The translations under genes and the position numbers were made by a program. From Niveibacterium terrae (GTDB taxonomy: Bacteria; Pseudomonadota; Gammaproteobacteria; Burkholderiales; Rhodocyclaceae): a DNA stretch of 64,000 bases. The notes below the pieces were generated by a model, which made no database searches, was not told the origin of the DNA, and was given only the letters and a program-made list of their open reading frames with translations. Below are positions 7,935-16,302 of the stretch, piece by piece. The stretch spans positions 62,001 through 126,000 of the forward strand of contig NZ_CP172404.1 in assembly GCF_048213115.1 (NCBI RefSeq), read 5' to 3'. Within the stretch, counting starts at the first letter, position 1, and every line of letters begins with the position of its first letter.

Positions 7935-8783
7935 ATGCTCAGCTATCGTCACGCCTTCCATGCCGGCAACCATGCCGACGTTCTCAAGCACCTGATCCTG
8001 GTGCAATTGATCCGCTACCTCGGCCAGAAGGAGAAACCCTTCTGGATCATCGATACCCATGCCGGGGCGGGGGCCTACTCGCTCGAAGAGGGCTATGCGA
8101 CGCGTCTGGGCGAGTTCCAGCACGGGGTCGGCCGGCTCTGGGAGCGTTCCGATCTGCCCGCCGCGGTCAGGGATTATGTCGAGCAGGTCAGGGTGCTCAA
8201 CGGTGACGGAGCGCTTCGCCTCTATCCCGGTTCGCCGTGGATCGCCAGCCAGCTTCTGCGCCCCCAGGACAAGCTGCGCCTGTTCGAATTGCACAGCACC
8301 GATGGTGAGCTGCTGGCCGAGAACTTTTCCGATCTGCACCGTCAGGTTCAGGTCACTCTGGGCGACGGCTTCAAGGGACTCAAGGCCTTGCTGCCCCCGC
8401 CGCCGCGCCGCGCGCTGGTGCTGATCGATCCGAGCTACGAGACGACGAGCGATTACAGCGGCGTGGTCTCCGCGCTGGAGGATGCCCTGCGGCGCTTTCC
8501 GACCGGGACCTACGCGCTGTGGTATCCGCTGCTCTCGCGCCCCGAGTCGCGGCGCCTGCCTGAGCTGCTGAAGGCCTTGCCGGCCGGCAAATGGATCGAT
8601 GCGACGCTGTCGGTCGAGGCCGCACGCGGCGTCGGGCCGGGCATGCACGGCAGCGGCATGTTCATCATCAATCCGCCCTGGACTCTGGAAGCGACGCTGC
8701 GCGAGACCCTGCCCTGGCTCAGCGAAGTCCTCGCCCAGCAGCAGGGCGCCCACTTCACGCTGGACGCGCGCAGCGACTCCTGA
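7935..8783 (+). CDS. rlmJ: 23S rRNA (adenine(2030)-N6)-methyltransferase
   Basis: A 282-residue class-I methyltransferase that methylates A2030 of 23S rRNA using SAM. The N-terminus MLSYRHAFHAGNHADVLKH is the RlmJ hallmark. IIDTHAGAGAYSL follows, and the catalytic motif is LIDPSYE around residue 163. The C-terminus GSGMFIINPPW is also typical. The ATG at 7935 was chosen because the family begins exactly there; the open frame runs further upstream without similarity. The length matches E. coli RlmJ (280). It is followed 17 bp later by an AsmA-like gene and is probably co-transcribed with it. Confidence 0.95.
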   Translation: MLSYRHAFHAGNHADVLKHLILVQLIRYLGQKEKPFWIIDTHAGAGAYSLEEGYATRLGEFQHGVGRLWERSDLPAAVRDYVEQVRVLNGDGALRLYPGSPWIASQLLRPQDKLRLFELHSTDGELLAENFSDLHRQVQVTLGDGFKGLKALLPPPPRRALVLIDPSYETTSDYSGVVSALEDALRRFPTGTYALWYPLLSRPESRRLPELLKALPAGKWIDATLSVEAARGVGPGMHGSGMFIINPPWTLEATLRETLPWLSEVLAQQQGAHFTLDARSDS

Positions 8784-8800
8784 GCGAGCGGGTTTCTGTC

Positions 8801-9892
8801 ATGGTTTTTTTCCTGCGCCGCCGTTTTCTGATCGGAGTCGCCCTTGTTCTCGTCTCGCTGGGGCTGGCGGGATGGGGGGCGACGCACCTGGCCGCACGAG
8901 CGCTCAAGGTTCAGATCGAGACCCTGCTCGGTCCCGAAGCTTCGATCGGAGAGATCCGGCTCGTGTCAGGCGCGGTCGAAATCCGCCAGTTGCGCGTTCC
9001 GGCGCCCAGGAACTGGCCATGCGAGGATGCGCTGCGCGCCGAGCGCATCCTCGTCGAGCCCGACTTTCGTGCCGCGTTCAGCGGCAAATGGCGGGTCAAG
9101 AGGGTGCTCGCCGAGCAGCCTTACCTGGCGGTGCTGCGCACCCGGGAGGGCCGGGTGCGTCTGCTGCCCAGCCTGCTCGAGCGCAAAGGGGCATCCGCTG
9201 GCAGGGATTCTTCCGCCGCGAAGGCCCAGGCGCTGATCAGCGCGGTCGAACTCCAGCAGGGGGCGATCGACTTCTTCGATGCCAGCTTGCGGGGAGCGCC
9301 GCACGCGCTGCACTTCGGCGCAATCTCGGCAACGCTCGGTCCGCTCAGCTTTCCTCTGCTGGAAGGGAAGACTTCGCTGGACATCCAGGGGACGCTCAGG
9401 AGTCCGCGGCGCGACGGCAAGATATCGATTCGCGGCTGGATCGCGCTGGCGAACCGCGACTCCGAGATCAGCCTGCACTTGCAGGACGTGGATCTGCGCC
9501 TGTTCGAACCCTATCTGCTCAAATCGGCTGAGACGGGAGTGCGCAGCGGCCGCCTGAGTCTGGACTTGCAGAGCCGGATCCGGGATCGCCACCTGCTGGC
9601 GCCGGGAACGCTGACGCTCTCCCGGCTTGAGCTCAGCGACAGCAGCTTCATGGGCGTGCCGCGTCAATGGGTACTCGCCGCGTTGAAGGATCGAAAGGAC
9701 GAAATTCGCGTGCGCTTCACTCTGGAGGGCCGGCTCGACGACCCGAAGTTCTCGCTCAATGAGAGCATCGCGAAGAAGCTTGCGGCGAGTCTGGGCGAGA
9801 GCCTGGGAATTCGCGTCGGCGGTCTCGCTCAGGAACTGGGCAAGGCCGCTCAGGGCTTGAGCCGGAATCTGGGCAAGCTCTTCGGCCATTGA
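8801..9892 (+). CDS. AsmA/DUF748-like membrane-anchored protein
   Basis: A 363-residue protein with one N-terminal membrane helix (RRRFLIGVALVLVSLGLAGW) and a long beta-rich periplasmic part. Features such as SIGEIRLVSGAVEIRQLRVP, VKRVLAEQPYLAVLRTREG and a late VRFTLEGRLDDPKFSL are typical of the AsmA / DUF748 superfamily, which forms beta-groove proteins linked to envelope lipid transport and outer-membrane homeostasis. The C-terminus ends in an amphipathic helix. The ATG at 8801 is the first plausible start after the rlmJ stop; the ribosome site is weak. The family call is moderate, and no precise role can be given. Confidence 0.6.
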   Translation: MVFFLRRRFLIGVALVLVSLGLAGWGATHLAARALKVQIETLLGPEASIGEIRLVSGAVEIRQLRVPAPRNWPCEDALRAERILVEPDFRAAFSGKWRVKRVLAEQPYLAVLRTREGRVRLLPSLLERKGASAGRDSSAAKAQALISAVELQQGAIDFFDASLRGAPHALHFGAISATLGPLSFPLLEGKTSLDIQGTLRSPRRDGKISIRGWIALANRDSEISLHLQDVDLRLFEPYLLKSAETGVRSGRLSLDLQSRIRDRHLLAPGTLTLSRLELSDSSFMGVPRQWVLAALKDRKDEIRVRFTLEGRLDDPKFSLNESIAKKLAASLGESLGIRVGGLAQELGKAAQGLSRNLGKLFGH

Positions 9893-9903
9893 GGCCGGAC
9901 GGC

Positions 9904-10122
9904 TCAGGGGGCGAGTACGGTGATCGTCTGCCCGGCGACTTCGACCCGGCTGCCGGCGCGTAGTTTGCGCGCCTTGCGGGTTTCGATCTGACCATCGACG
10001 CGGACGAGCCGGTCGGCGACCATCGCTTTGGCCGCCCCCCCCGAATCCGCGATCGCGAGCAGCTTCAGCAGGACATGCAGTTCGACGTACTCGCCGCGGA
10101 GTACGAATGAGTGTTCATTCAT
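9904..10122 (-). CDS. Small S4-domain RNA-binding protein (YbcJ-like)
   Basis: A 72-residue protein made of essentially one S4 fold: LHVLLKLLAIADSGGAAKAMVADRLVRVDGQ is split over the two helices and the RVDG turn, followed by KARKLRAGSRVEV. It matches the stand-alone YbcJ/RlbA-type S4 proteins, thought to bind structured RNA, possibly ribosomal RNA. It is convergent with the AsmA-like gene (11 bp apart). It diverges from the DUF1615 lipoprotein, whose start is 75 bp away. Confidence 0.85.
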   Translation of the reverse strand: MNEHSFVLRGEYVELHVLLKLLAIADSGGAAKAMVADRLVRVDGQIETRKARKLRAGSRVEVAGQTITVLAP

Positions 10123-10196
10123 GGCGCTTTCTCAAAATCGCCATTATCCTCTCGCCGGGCTGCCGTTCCAGCCTGGGCCCAAGGCATAATCCGCAC

Positions 10197-11468
10197 ATGT
10201 CGAATCCACTCTTTCGCCGGATCGGTGCAGCGCTGCTTCCCGCTGTACTGGCCGGCTGCGCGACTCAGGCGCCCGCGCCGATCGCCGAACCCGAGCCCGA
10301 AGCTGCTCCGGTCAGCAAGCCCGCTTCGCCATCCTACCCGCCGCTGCCCGAGCTTCCCCGCGAGATCACCCGGACTCCGCTCCCGCCCGTTCCGGCTCCG
10401 GTCGCGCCCCGTCCGGCAACACCTCGCCCCGCGCCCTTCCCCGGCGAACAGGAGATCCGCGCCGCGGTGCTGCGCCGCTTGCCGGCCAGGATCGCGGATC
10501 GCGCCGGCTGGGCGGCCGAAATGCAGGTCGCTTTCTCGTCGCTGAGGATTCCGCCCAGCAACGAGAACCTGTGCAGCGCGATGGCGGTCATCGAGCAGGA
10601 GTCGAGCTGGCAAGGTGATCCGGTGGTTCCCGGCCTGGGTGCCATCGTCTGGCGGGAGATGTACGAAAAGGCCGCGCATTACGCGGTGCCGAAGTTCGTC
10701 GTCGATCTGGCGATGCTGAAGACTTCGCCCAACGGCGTCAGCTACCGGAAGAGGGTCGATTCCCTGCGCACCGAGCGCGAGATGAACCGGCTCTACGAAG
10801 ACATGGTCGCGGAGCTTCCCGATGCGGCGCGCGCGCTGGGCGGCAAGAATCCGATCAAGACCGGCGGGCCGATGCAGGTCAGCGTCGATTTCGCCGAGGC
10901 GCTGAACCGCGAGCGGCCTTATCCATATGCGAAGCGCGACACCGTCCGCCACGAGGTGTTCACGCGCCGGGGCGGGCTCTACTACGGGATCGCGATGCTG
11001 CTCGACTATCCGGCGGTCTACAGCTCTCCGCGCTATCGCTTCGCCGATTTCAATGCCGGCCGCTATTCGAGCCGCAACGCTGCCTTCCAGCGGGCGCTGG
11101 CGAGCCTGTCGGCGCGCAAGATCGATCCGGATGGCGACCTGCTGCGCTACGACAAGGCGGAGCGTCCGCTCACTGTTGCCAGCGACAGCGAGAAGGCCTT
11201 GGCCTCGTTGGCATCGCGCCTCGGGATGTCCCCGGCCGAGATCCGCCGCGACCTGCTTTTGGAAAAAGTGTCGGCCTTCAGCCAGACTCCGCTGTGGCAA
11301 AAACTGTTCGCGCTGGCCGACCGGCAGGCCGGGAAGGCCGTACCGCGCGAGGCGATGCCCAGGATCGAGCTCAAGAGCCCGAAGATCCATCGCAAGCTGA
11401 CGACCGAGTGGTTTGCCGACCGGGTCTGGGGGCGTTACCAAGCCTGCATGAGTCGATCCCTGCCATGA
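10197..11468 (+). CDS. DUF1615 lipoprotein
   Basis: A 423-residue predicted lipoprotein. The signal peptide ends in a lipobox LAGC (Cys about residue 20), followed by a Pro/Ala-rich linker to about residue 85. The folded part contains NENLCSAMAVIEQESSWQGDP, here split as NENLCSAMAV and IEQESSWQGDP, the DUF1615 core, whose Glu-rich segment recalls lytic transglycosylases. The start at 10197 is set by the signal peptide; the frame is open further upstream without similarity. Likely location is the outer membrane. The domain assignment is good; the function, perhaps peptidoglycan related, is inference. Confidence 0.8.
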   Translation: MSNPLFRRIGAALLPAVLAGCATQAPAPIAEPEPEAAPVSKPASPSYPPLPELPREITRTPLPPVPAPVAPRPATPRPAPFPGEQEIRAAVLRRLPARIADRAGWAAEMQVAFSSLRIPPSNENLCSAMAVIEQESSWQGDPVVPGLGAIVWREMYEKAAHYAVPKFVVDLAMLKTSPNGVSYRKRVDSLRTEREMNRLYEDMVAELPDAARALGGKNPIKTGGPMQVSVDFAEALNRERPYPYAKRDTVRHEVFTRRGGLYYGIAMLLDYPAVYSSPRYRFADFNAGRYSSRNAAFQRALASLSARKIDPDGDLLRYDKAERPLTVASDSEKALASLASRLGMSPAEIRRDLLLEKVSAFSQTPLWQKLFALADRQAGKAVPREAMPRIELKSPKIHRKLTTEWFADRVWGRYQACMSRSLP

Positions 11469-11531
11469 ATCGAATTTTTGCAGTCTTTTCGATGCGAATG
11501 GCTTAGCATCCGCTTCAAGATTTGTGACGCG

Positions 11532-13151
11532 ATGCCGAAAAGGTATTGCGCCAGTCAGTTTTCCTATTTGATGATCAATCGCCTCGAAATTCATTCCGCG
11601 TGGAATGGCCTGGTCCAGGCCTGGAAACCCGTATGGCAATCCTGCCATGATCGGGAGCGCTGGGCTGCGTTCATGCTTCCCGTGGACCGGCTGGCTACTC
11701 TGGCCCGTTCGGACGGAATCACCGAGCTCGAATCGGCTCTGCTGCCGCTGATGCGGATGCTCGCCGAACTCGACGAGCCTGGAGAGACGGAGAAAGCCGA
11801 AGTCGACCGCCTGCTGCCGCTTGTTTTCGCTGTGGTCCGCGAGGTCTGCAGCGAGGACTACGAGAAGCGCAACGCGCCCGAGGTCGAGGACGCGGTTCCA
11901 CAGATCGTGATGCTCAGCCCGGAGTGCGAATCGCTGAGCGATCTGCTGCTGCAGATGGAGCATTACGGCTATGCGTTCAAGGTCTTCGCCGACTATCGGC
12001 AGGGCCTGCGTTACGCGTTGGACAACTCGGTCGTTGCGGTCGTCGTCTCGCTGAGCGACGGTTTTTCGGCCGATATCCGTACCGTCGTCGACGAGCTGAG
12101 GCGGCACGGGCGAAAGTGGTTCGTCCTGTCCGATCGCGGCGACTTCAGCCTGCGCCTGCAGGCCGTTCGCATGGGAGCTCTGGGGTTCTTCATTGCTCCG
12201 CTCAATGTCGGAGTCCTCGTCGACGCGGTCGACCCTCTGGCCTACAAGGCCAGGGATGAACCCTACCGGGTGTTGGTGCTCGACGATTCGGTGACGGTGC
12301 TGGCGGCGATCCGCAAGACCCTGGGCCAGTTTCCGAACCTGAACACCCAGGTCTTGCGCGATCCTGCCCTGGTGCTAGAGAAGCTTCTCGACTTCACGCC
12401 CGACGTGCTGCTGCTGGACTTCCACATGGACGGCTGCAACGGGCTGGAAGTCGCGAAGATCATCCGGCAGAACCGCGCATTCGAATCGATGCCGATCGTC
12501 TTCCTGACCAGCGAGACCCGGGAAGACGTGCAGCTCGAGGCGATGCGCCACGGCGGCGATGACTTCCTGACCAAGCCGATCAGCGAAGCGCAGCTGGTCA
12601 ACACCGTGATCAGCAAGGCCGAACGCTATCGGGGACTGCGCAAGCTGATGGTCGAGGACAGCCTGACCGGGCTGTTCAATCACGTCAAGACCAAGGCGCT
12701 GCTGCAGCAGTCGCTGTTGCTGGCCGAGCGCCAGAAGCGGCCGGTCTGCTACGCGATCCTCGACATCGATCACTTCAAGCGCGTCAATGACAACTACGGG
12801 CACACGGTTGGCGACAAGGTCATCAAGACTCTGGCCCGATTGCTCAAGCAGAAGGTCCGTCGCTCGGACGTCGTCGGCCGTTATGGCGGCGAGGAATTCG
12901 TGATCGTGATGTTCGACAGCACTCCGGCTGATGCGAAAGCGAGGGTGGACCGGATGCGCGAAGCCTTTGGTGACATCTACCACGCCTACGATGAGGGGAT
13001 CTTCTCGGTCAGCTTCAGCGCCGGAGTCGCCCACTTCCCGGCCTATGGCACGATGATGGAGCTGATGGTCGCCGCCGACGACGCGCTCTACGAAGCCAAG
13101 CGCGCCGGACGCAACCGCGTGGTCTGCGCCCAGCGCAGCGTCGCTGTCTGA
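11532..13151 (+). CDS. Diguanylate cyclase with a degenerate and an intact receiver domain (PleD-like layout)
   Basis: A response regulator that should make cyclic di-GMP. A helical N-terminal part (about 95 residues) is followed by a receiver-like domain that lacks the phosphoacceptor pocket (SLSDG and FIAPL replace the Asp and Lys motifs). Next is an intact receiver (VLVLDDS, LLLDFHMDG, FLTKP), then a GGDEF domain with the active site GGEEF and an inhibitory I-site RRSD five residues before it. The order resembles PleD, in which the dead receiver is a dimerisation adaptor. The start is uncertain: ATG 11532 is used, but ATG 11571 and 11478 are also possible and none has a good ribosome site. 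It is convergent with the LOG gene, 4 bp away. Confidence 0.85.
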   Translation: MPKRYCASQFSYLMINRLEIHSAWNGLVQAWKPVWQSCHDRERWAAFMLPVDRLATLARSDGITELESALLPLMRMLAELDEPGETEKAEVDRLLPLVFAVVREVCSEDYEKRNAPEVEDAVPQIVMLSPECESLSDLLLQMEHYGYAFKVFADYRQGLRYALDNSVVAVVVSLSDGFSADIRTVVDELRRHGRKWFVLSDRGDFSLRLQAVRMGALGFFIAPLNVGVLVDAVDPLAYKARDEPYRVLVLDDSVTVLAAIRKTLGQFPNLNTQVLRDPALVLEKLLDFTPDVLLLDFHMDGCNGLEVAKIIRQNRAFESMPIVFLTSETREDVQLEAMRHGGDDFLTKPISEAQLVNTVISKAERYRGLRKLMVEDSLTGLFNHVKTKALLQQSLLLAERQKRPVCYAILDIDHFKRVNDNYGHTVGDKVIKTLARLLKQKVRRSDVVGRYGGEEFVIVMFDSTPADAKARVDRMREAFGDIYHAYDEGIFSVSFSAGVAHFPAYGTMMELMVAADDALYEAKRAGRNRVVCAQRSVAV

Positions 13152-13155
13152 CGCT

Positions 13156-13743
13156 TCAGGTCTGGCCTGCACCGACCCAGCGCTCGGCGCTCGGCGCGGT
13201 GAATGCAGCCAGGCGATCGAGCAGCACGGAAGGCTCGTCCGCCACTTGAAGGAGGGCGCGGGTCGCCGGGGCCATGAAATCCTCGCGCGTCGCGCGGTCG
13301 AGGAAGGCGATCAGGCCCGTGTAATAGCCGGCCGTGTCGAGCAGGCCGATCGGTTTGGCGTGAAAGCCGAGCTGGGCCCAGGTCCACATCTCGAACATTT
13401 CCTCGAAAGTCCCGATTCCGCCAGGGAGCGCGACGAACGCATCGGCCTTTTCGGCCATCAGCGACTTGCGGCTGTGCATCGAATCGACGACGTTGAGCTC
13501 GGTCAGGCCGTGGTGCGCGATCTCCTTGCGCGCCAGAGACTGCGGGATGATGCCGATCGCGCGGCCTCCGGCGTCCAGCACGCTGTCGGCGACCGCGCCC
13601 ATCAGCCCGACCGAAGCTCCGCCATAGACCAGCGCGATTCCGCGCGCGGCCATCTCGCGGCCCAAGCGCTTGGCCTGCTCGAGGTATTCGGGGCGGGCTC
13701 CCGAGCGGGAGCCGCAATAGACACAGAGGGAGCGGATCGCCAT
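13156..13743 (-). CDS. LOG family protein (TIGR00730 Rossmann-fold nucleotide hydrolase)
   Basis: A 195-residue member of the LOG family. The signature PGGIGTFEEMFE and the preceding MHSRK give the active site of cytokinin riboside 5'-monophosphate phosphoribohydrolases, and the N-terminal CVYCGSRSG and YGGASVGLMGAVAD form the nucleotide site. Bacterial members hydrolyse nucleoside 5'-monophosphates to base and ribose phosphate. The gene starts one base after the bactofilin stop and so belongs to the 15.4-13.2 kb minus-strand operon. Whether it takes part in cell-shape functions is unknown; it may simply be a passenger. Confidence 0.88.
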   Translation of the reverse strand: MAIRSLCVYCGSRSGARPEYLEQAKRLGREMAARGIALVYGGASVGLMGAVADSVLDAGGRAIGIIPQSLARKEIAHHGLTELNVVDSMHSRKSLMAEKADAFVALPGGIGTFEEMFEMWTWAQLGFHAKPIGLLDTAGYYTGLIAFLDRATREDFMAPATRALLQVADEPSVLLDRLAAFTAPSAERWVGAGQT

Positions 13744-13744
13744 G

Positions 13745-14194
13745 TCAGCTCGCGCTGCGGGCCTTGTCCGCGGCGAGCTCTACGACCTTGTCGTCTCCCT
13801 TGCGGCCCTCTTGCGGAGAGTCGCGTTGGATCAGCTGGCCATCGACGATCGCGCCGACGTCCATCTGCAGCTGGCAATAGCGGATCGTTCCCGACACCCG
13901 TGCATTCGCCTGCAGTTCGAGGAAGTGCTCGACCTCGAGATCGCCCTCGATCGTGCCGTTGATGACGGCGTCGTAGCAGCGGATGCTGCCTTCTATCCTG
14001 CCCTTGTCCGAGAGCACCAGCAGGCTGCGCGCCTTGCCTTCTCCGGGCTTGCCGATCAGCTTGCCATGCAGCAGCCCATCGACGCGCAGGCCGGAAGCGA
14101 AGATCAGGTCTCCGTTCATCTCGACATCCTCGGCGATCAGCGAAGACAGTTTGCTCACTTCGATCAGGTGGGGTTTGCGGCTGTTGCCAAACAT
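13745..14194 (-). CDS. Bactofilin (polymer-forming cytoskeletal protein)
   Basis: A 149-residue bactofilin. A short N-terminal tail is followed by the right-handed beta-helix core (about residues 20-125) with regular repeats such as GDLIFASGLRVDGLLHGKLIG, here split as GDLIFASGLRVDG and LLHGKLIG, then RIEGSIRCYDAVINGTIEG and ARVSGTIRYCQLQMD. Bactofilins assemble without nucleotide into filaments that scaffold local cell-wall enzymes. Its start shares one base with the stop of the upstream coiled-coil gene (TGATG), indicating coupled translation. The M23 peptidase upstream in the same operon is its likely effector. Confidence 0.93.
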   Translation of the reverse strand: MFGNSRKPHLIEVSKLSSLIAEDVEMNGDLIFASGLRVDGLLHGKLIGKPGEGKARSLLVLSDKGRIEGSIRCYDAVINGTIEGDLEVEHFLELQANARVSGTIRYCQLQMDVGAIVDGQLIQRDSPQEGRKGDDKVVELAADKARSAS

Positions 14195-14559
14195 CAGTGT
14201 TTTCCTTGTCCGGCTTTGCGGAAGAAAGCCAGTTCGTCCTGCTGCTCGCGCAGCTTGCGGTTGAGGGAATCGACCTGGCGTTCAAGCTCGCGCGTCTGGG
14301 CGGCGGCCATCCTGCCTTCCAGTCGGCTCTGTTCCAGGGCCTTCTGAAGCAAAAGGTTCTGTTTGTGGGCACGGCTCAGTTCGCGCACGCTCTGGGCTTC
14401 CGGTGCCAGCTCGACGTAGGCGAAGAGGCTGGCCGCGGCGATCGCGAGGCCGGCCAGCGCGCCGAGCAGCAGCGACAGGCCCTTGTTGGGGCGGCTCAGA
14501 ACGAGCTCGCCGGAGCTCAGCGGGCGTTTGCGCCGGCGGAAGAAATTCAGTTTGCTCAC
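14194..14559 (-). CDS. Small membrane protein with coiled coil (DUF6776-like)
   Basis: A 121-residue protein with a basic N-terminus (NFFRRRKRP), one membrane helix (about residues 29-49, LSLLLGALAGLAIAAASLFA) and a coiled coil (about 58-115) ending in KLREQQDELAFFRKAG. The C-terminal wording and position, between an M23 peptidase and a bactofilin, match the DUF6776 family of betaproteobacteria. It overlaps the peptidase stop by 4 bp and touches the bactofilin start. A role as a membrane link between the filament and the periplasmic peptidase is an inference from location and topology. Confidence 0.7.
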   Translation of the reverse strand: MSKLNFFRRRKRPLSSGELVLSRPNKGLSLLLGALAGLAIAAASLFAYVELAPEAQSVRELSRAHKQNLLLQKALEQSRLEGRMAAAQTRELERQVDSLNRKLREQQDELAFFRKAGQGKH

Positions 14560-15410
14560 AGTCCGGCCAGATAGTTGCGCGGATCGGCGTATTCACCGTT
14601 GCGAATCACTTCGAAATGCAAGTGAGGGCCGGTCGAGCGGCCCGAAGTTCCGCTCAGCGCGAGGAGCTGGTGAGGGGCGACCAGGTCGCCGGTCTTGACC
14701 ATCAGTCGGGAGGAGTGGGCGTAGCGCGTGACGAGACCGTTGCCGTGATCGACCTCGACCATCCAGCCGAATTCCGGGTGGTGGGTGGCAACGATCACCT
14801 TGCCTCCGGCCGCCGAATAGATCGGAGTGCCGATGTCGGCCGCGAAGTCGAGACCGGCGTGGAAGGCCTGGCGATGGGTCAGCGGATCGACGCGGTTACC
14901 GAAGAGCGAGCGAAGTTCGATCCGGTCGACCGGCGGGCGGCTGGGGAAGCTCATATAGGCGAGGTTGCGCTGAGCGGTCGCCTGGCCGATCAACGCGAGA
15001 TCGCGCTCGATCCGGGTCAGCGCGGCATCGAGCTCGGCCGTCGGGGATCTAAGTCCATCCTGGCGCGGAGCGAGCATCGGGCCGCCTTTGCCATCGCCCT
15101 TGCCGTTTGCCTGCCGGGCTTCGTAATCGTGCAGTACACCGATCTTGCGCGCCAGCAGAGCCGCTTCGCTCTCCAGCTTGAAGACGCGGCCGGACAGAAC
15201 GCCGAGCTGCTCGACGGTATAGCGGTTCGTGCCACTGGCGCGGAGCGCCACAACGGGGGTGGGGCTGCGGGCCAACAGATAACCCAGCGTCGCTCCCGCG
15301 GCCAGCAGCATCGCGGTGAACAGAGCCAGCGCGATGACGAGCGAACGGACGGAGAGCGTGCGGACGCCGGAACTGGTCAGTGCTCCGGTGGAAACCATGA
15401 CAAACGCCAT
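14556..15410 (-). CDS. M23 family peptidoglycan endopeptidase
   Basis: A 284-residue protein with one N-terminal membrane helix (about residues 20-47), a coiled-coil region (about 65-150) and a C-terminal LytM/M23 domain. The zinc ligands are all present: HAGLDFA gives the first His and Asp, and GPHLHFEV the final HxH, with ARYAHSS-type spacing between (here TRYAHSS). Such enzymes cut peptide cross-links in peptidoglycan. The start at 15410 is chosen for its AGGAGGAAGGAG site; the open frame continues upstream without family similarity. It heads an operon with a coiled-coil membrane protein, a bactofilin and a LOG gene. Confidence 0.92.
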   Translation of the reverse strand: MAFVMVSTGALTSSGVRTLSVRSLVIALALFTAMLLAAGATLGYLLARSPTPVVALRASGTNRYTVEQLGVLSGRVFKLESEAALLARKIGVLHDYEARQANGKGDGKGGPMLAPRQDGLRSPTAELDAALTRIERDLALIGQATAQRNLAYMSFPSRPPVDRIELRSLFGNRVDPLTHRQAFHAGLDFAADIGTPIYSAAGGKVIVATHHPEFGWMVEVDHGNGLVTRYAHSSRLMVKTGDLVAPHQLLALSGTSGRSTGPHLHFEVIRNGEYADPRNYLAGL

Positions 15411-15552
15411 CGTCTCCTTCCTCCTGATTTTGAATGCATGCAGGGGTGATCGAGCCATCCCGGCGGTTCCCGACCCTCTCAGACGGTCTGCCGTCGGGAT
15501 CGGGCCAAGGACGGATCGTAAGTGTAAAGCCGGCCGACGCGCAATCCCCCGC

Positions 15553-16158
15553 TCAGGCCTTGAGTCCGTCCAGTCGCCTGGTCGAGCGCTGCAGATCCCT
15601 CTCCAGTTCGCCGATATCGGCCCTGAACGTGTCGAGTTCGCTTCGCGTTGCGCAGAGCTTCGCCTCCTCGCCAAGGTAGTCGGCGAGGTTGTCGGTGAGC
15701 CTTCGCGCGATGTCGCGAGCCTCGCCTGCCGCGGCGACGCCCGCCCCGTGCAGGCGGTGCGCGAGCGGGTCGCCCAGCAGAGCGGCGAGATCCTCCTCGA
15801 AATCCCAGTGCAGATTGCGCAGCACGAAACCGAGGTTTTCGGCGAAATGAGCTTCACCGGCGATCCGCGCCTGGCGGAACAGTGCATCCGGCCCCTCGGC
15901 GAGCGAGGGCAGGGCGGAGAGGGGGAGTTCGAGGCTGACTGCGACTTCGCAGGGATCGCGGATCTCTTCGAGCCGGCCTTGCGCACTGAGCGCGAAAGCG
16001 GTGCGCCAGCCGCCGACGGCGAGGCTGGCCGGGCGGCCCGCGAAAGGAGTGAGCCTGTCGCTCGCCCAGGGATTGCGTGCCAGGAGCCGGTTCAACGTCG
16101 ACAGCAACAGCGCCGAAGGGCGGGGCGGCGTCAGCAGTGCGAGCGGAGAGGGGAACAT
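15553..16158 (-). CDS. ubiJ: Ubiquinone biosynthesis accessory factor UbiJ (SCP2 domain)
   Basis: A 201-residue protein with an N-terminal SCP2 lipid-binding domain (about 20-110, LNRLLARNPWASDRLTPFAG and GRPASLAVGG onward). A C-terminal helical region ends in a short coiled coil (LERDLQRSTRRLDGLKA). UbiJ binds polyprenyl intermediates and helps organise the Ubi enzyme complex. The usual neighbourhood ubiE, Tim44-like, ubiJ is present on this strand. ubiB, often next, is absent; the M23/bactofilin operon follows instead. Confidence 0.8.
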   Translation of the reverse strand: MFPSPLALLTPPRPSALLLSTLNRLLARNPWASDRLTPFAGRPASLAVGGWRTAFALSAQGRLEEIRDPCEVAVSLELPLSALPSLAEGPDALFRQARIAGEAHFAENLGFVLRNLHWDFEEDLAALLGDPLAHRLHGAGVAAAGEARDIARRLTDNLADYLGEEAKLCATRSELDTFRADIGELERDLQRSTRRLDGLKA

Positions 16159-16302
16159 GGCGGCGTCCTGAGCAAAACGCGATTATGCCGCCGACTGGCT
16201 TGGGGTGCGCGCGGATAACGCCAAGCCGGAGCCCTCTCCCTCCGCCCCTCTCCCATAAGCGGGCGAGGGGCGCGATCGGCGCGAGCCCTGCTCGCGAGTG
16301 GG

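Noticed and set aside
10119..12107. A 662-codon minus-strand open frame across the DUF1615 gene and the diguanylate cyclase gene
   Set aside because: It overlaps two clear plus-strand genes and their junction; composition is that of an antisense shadow.
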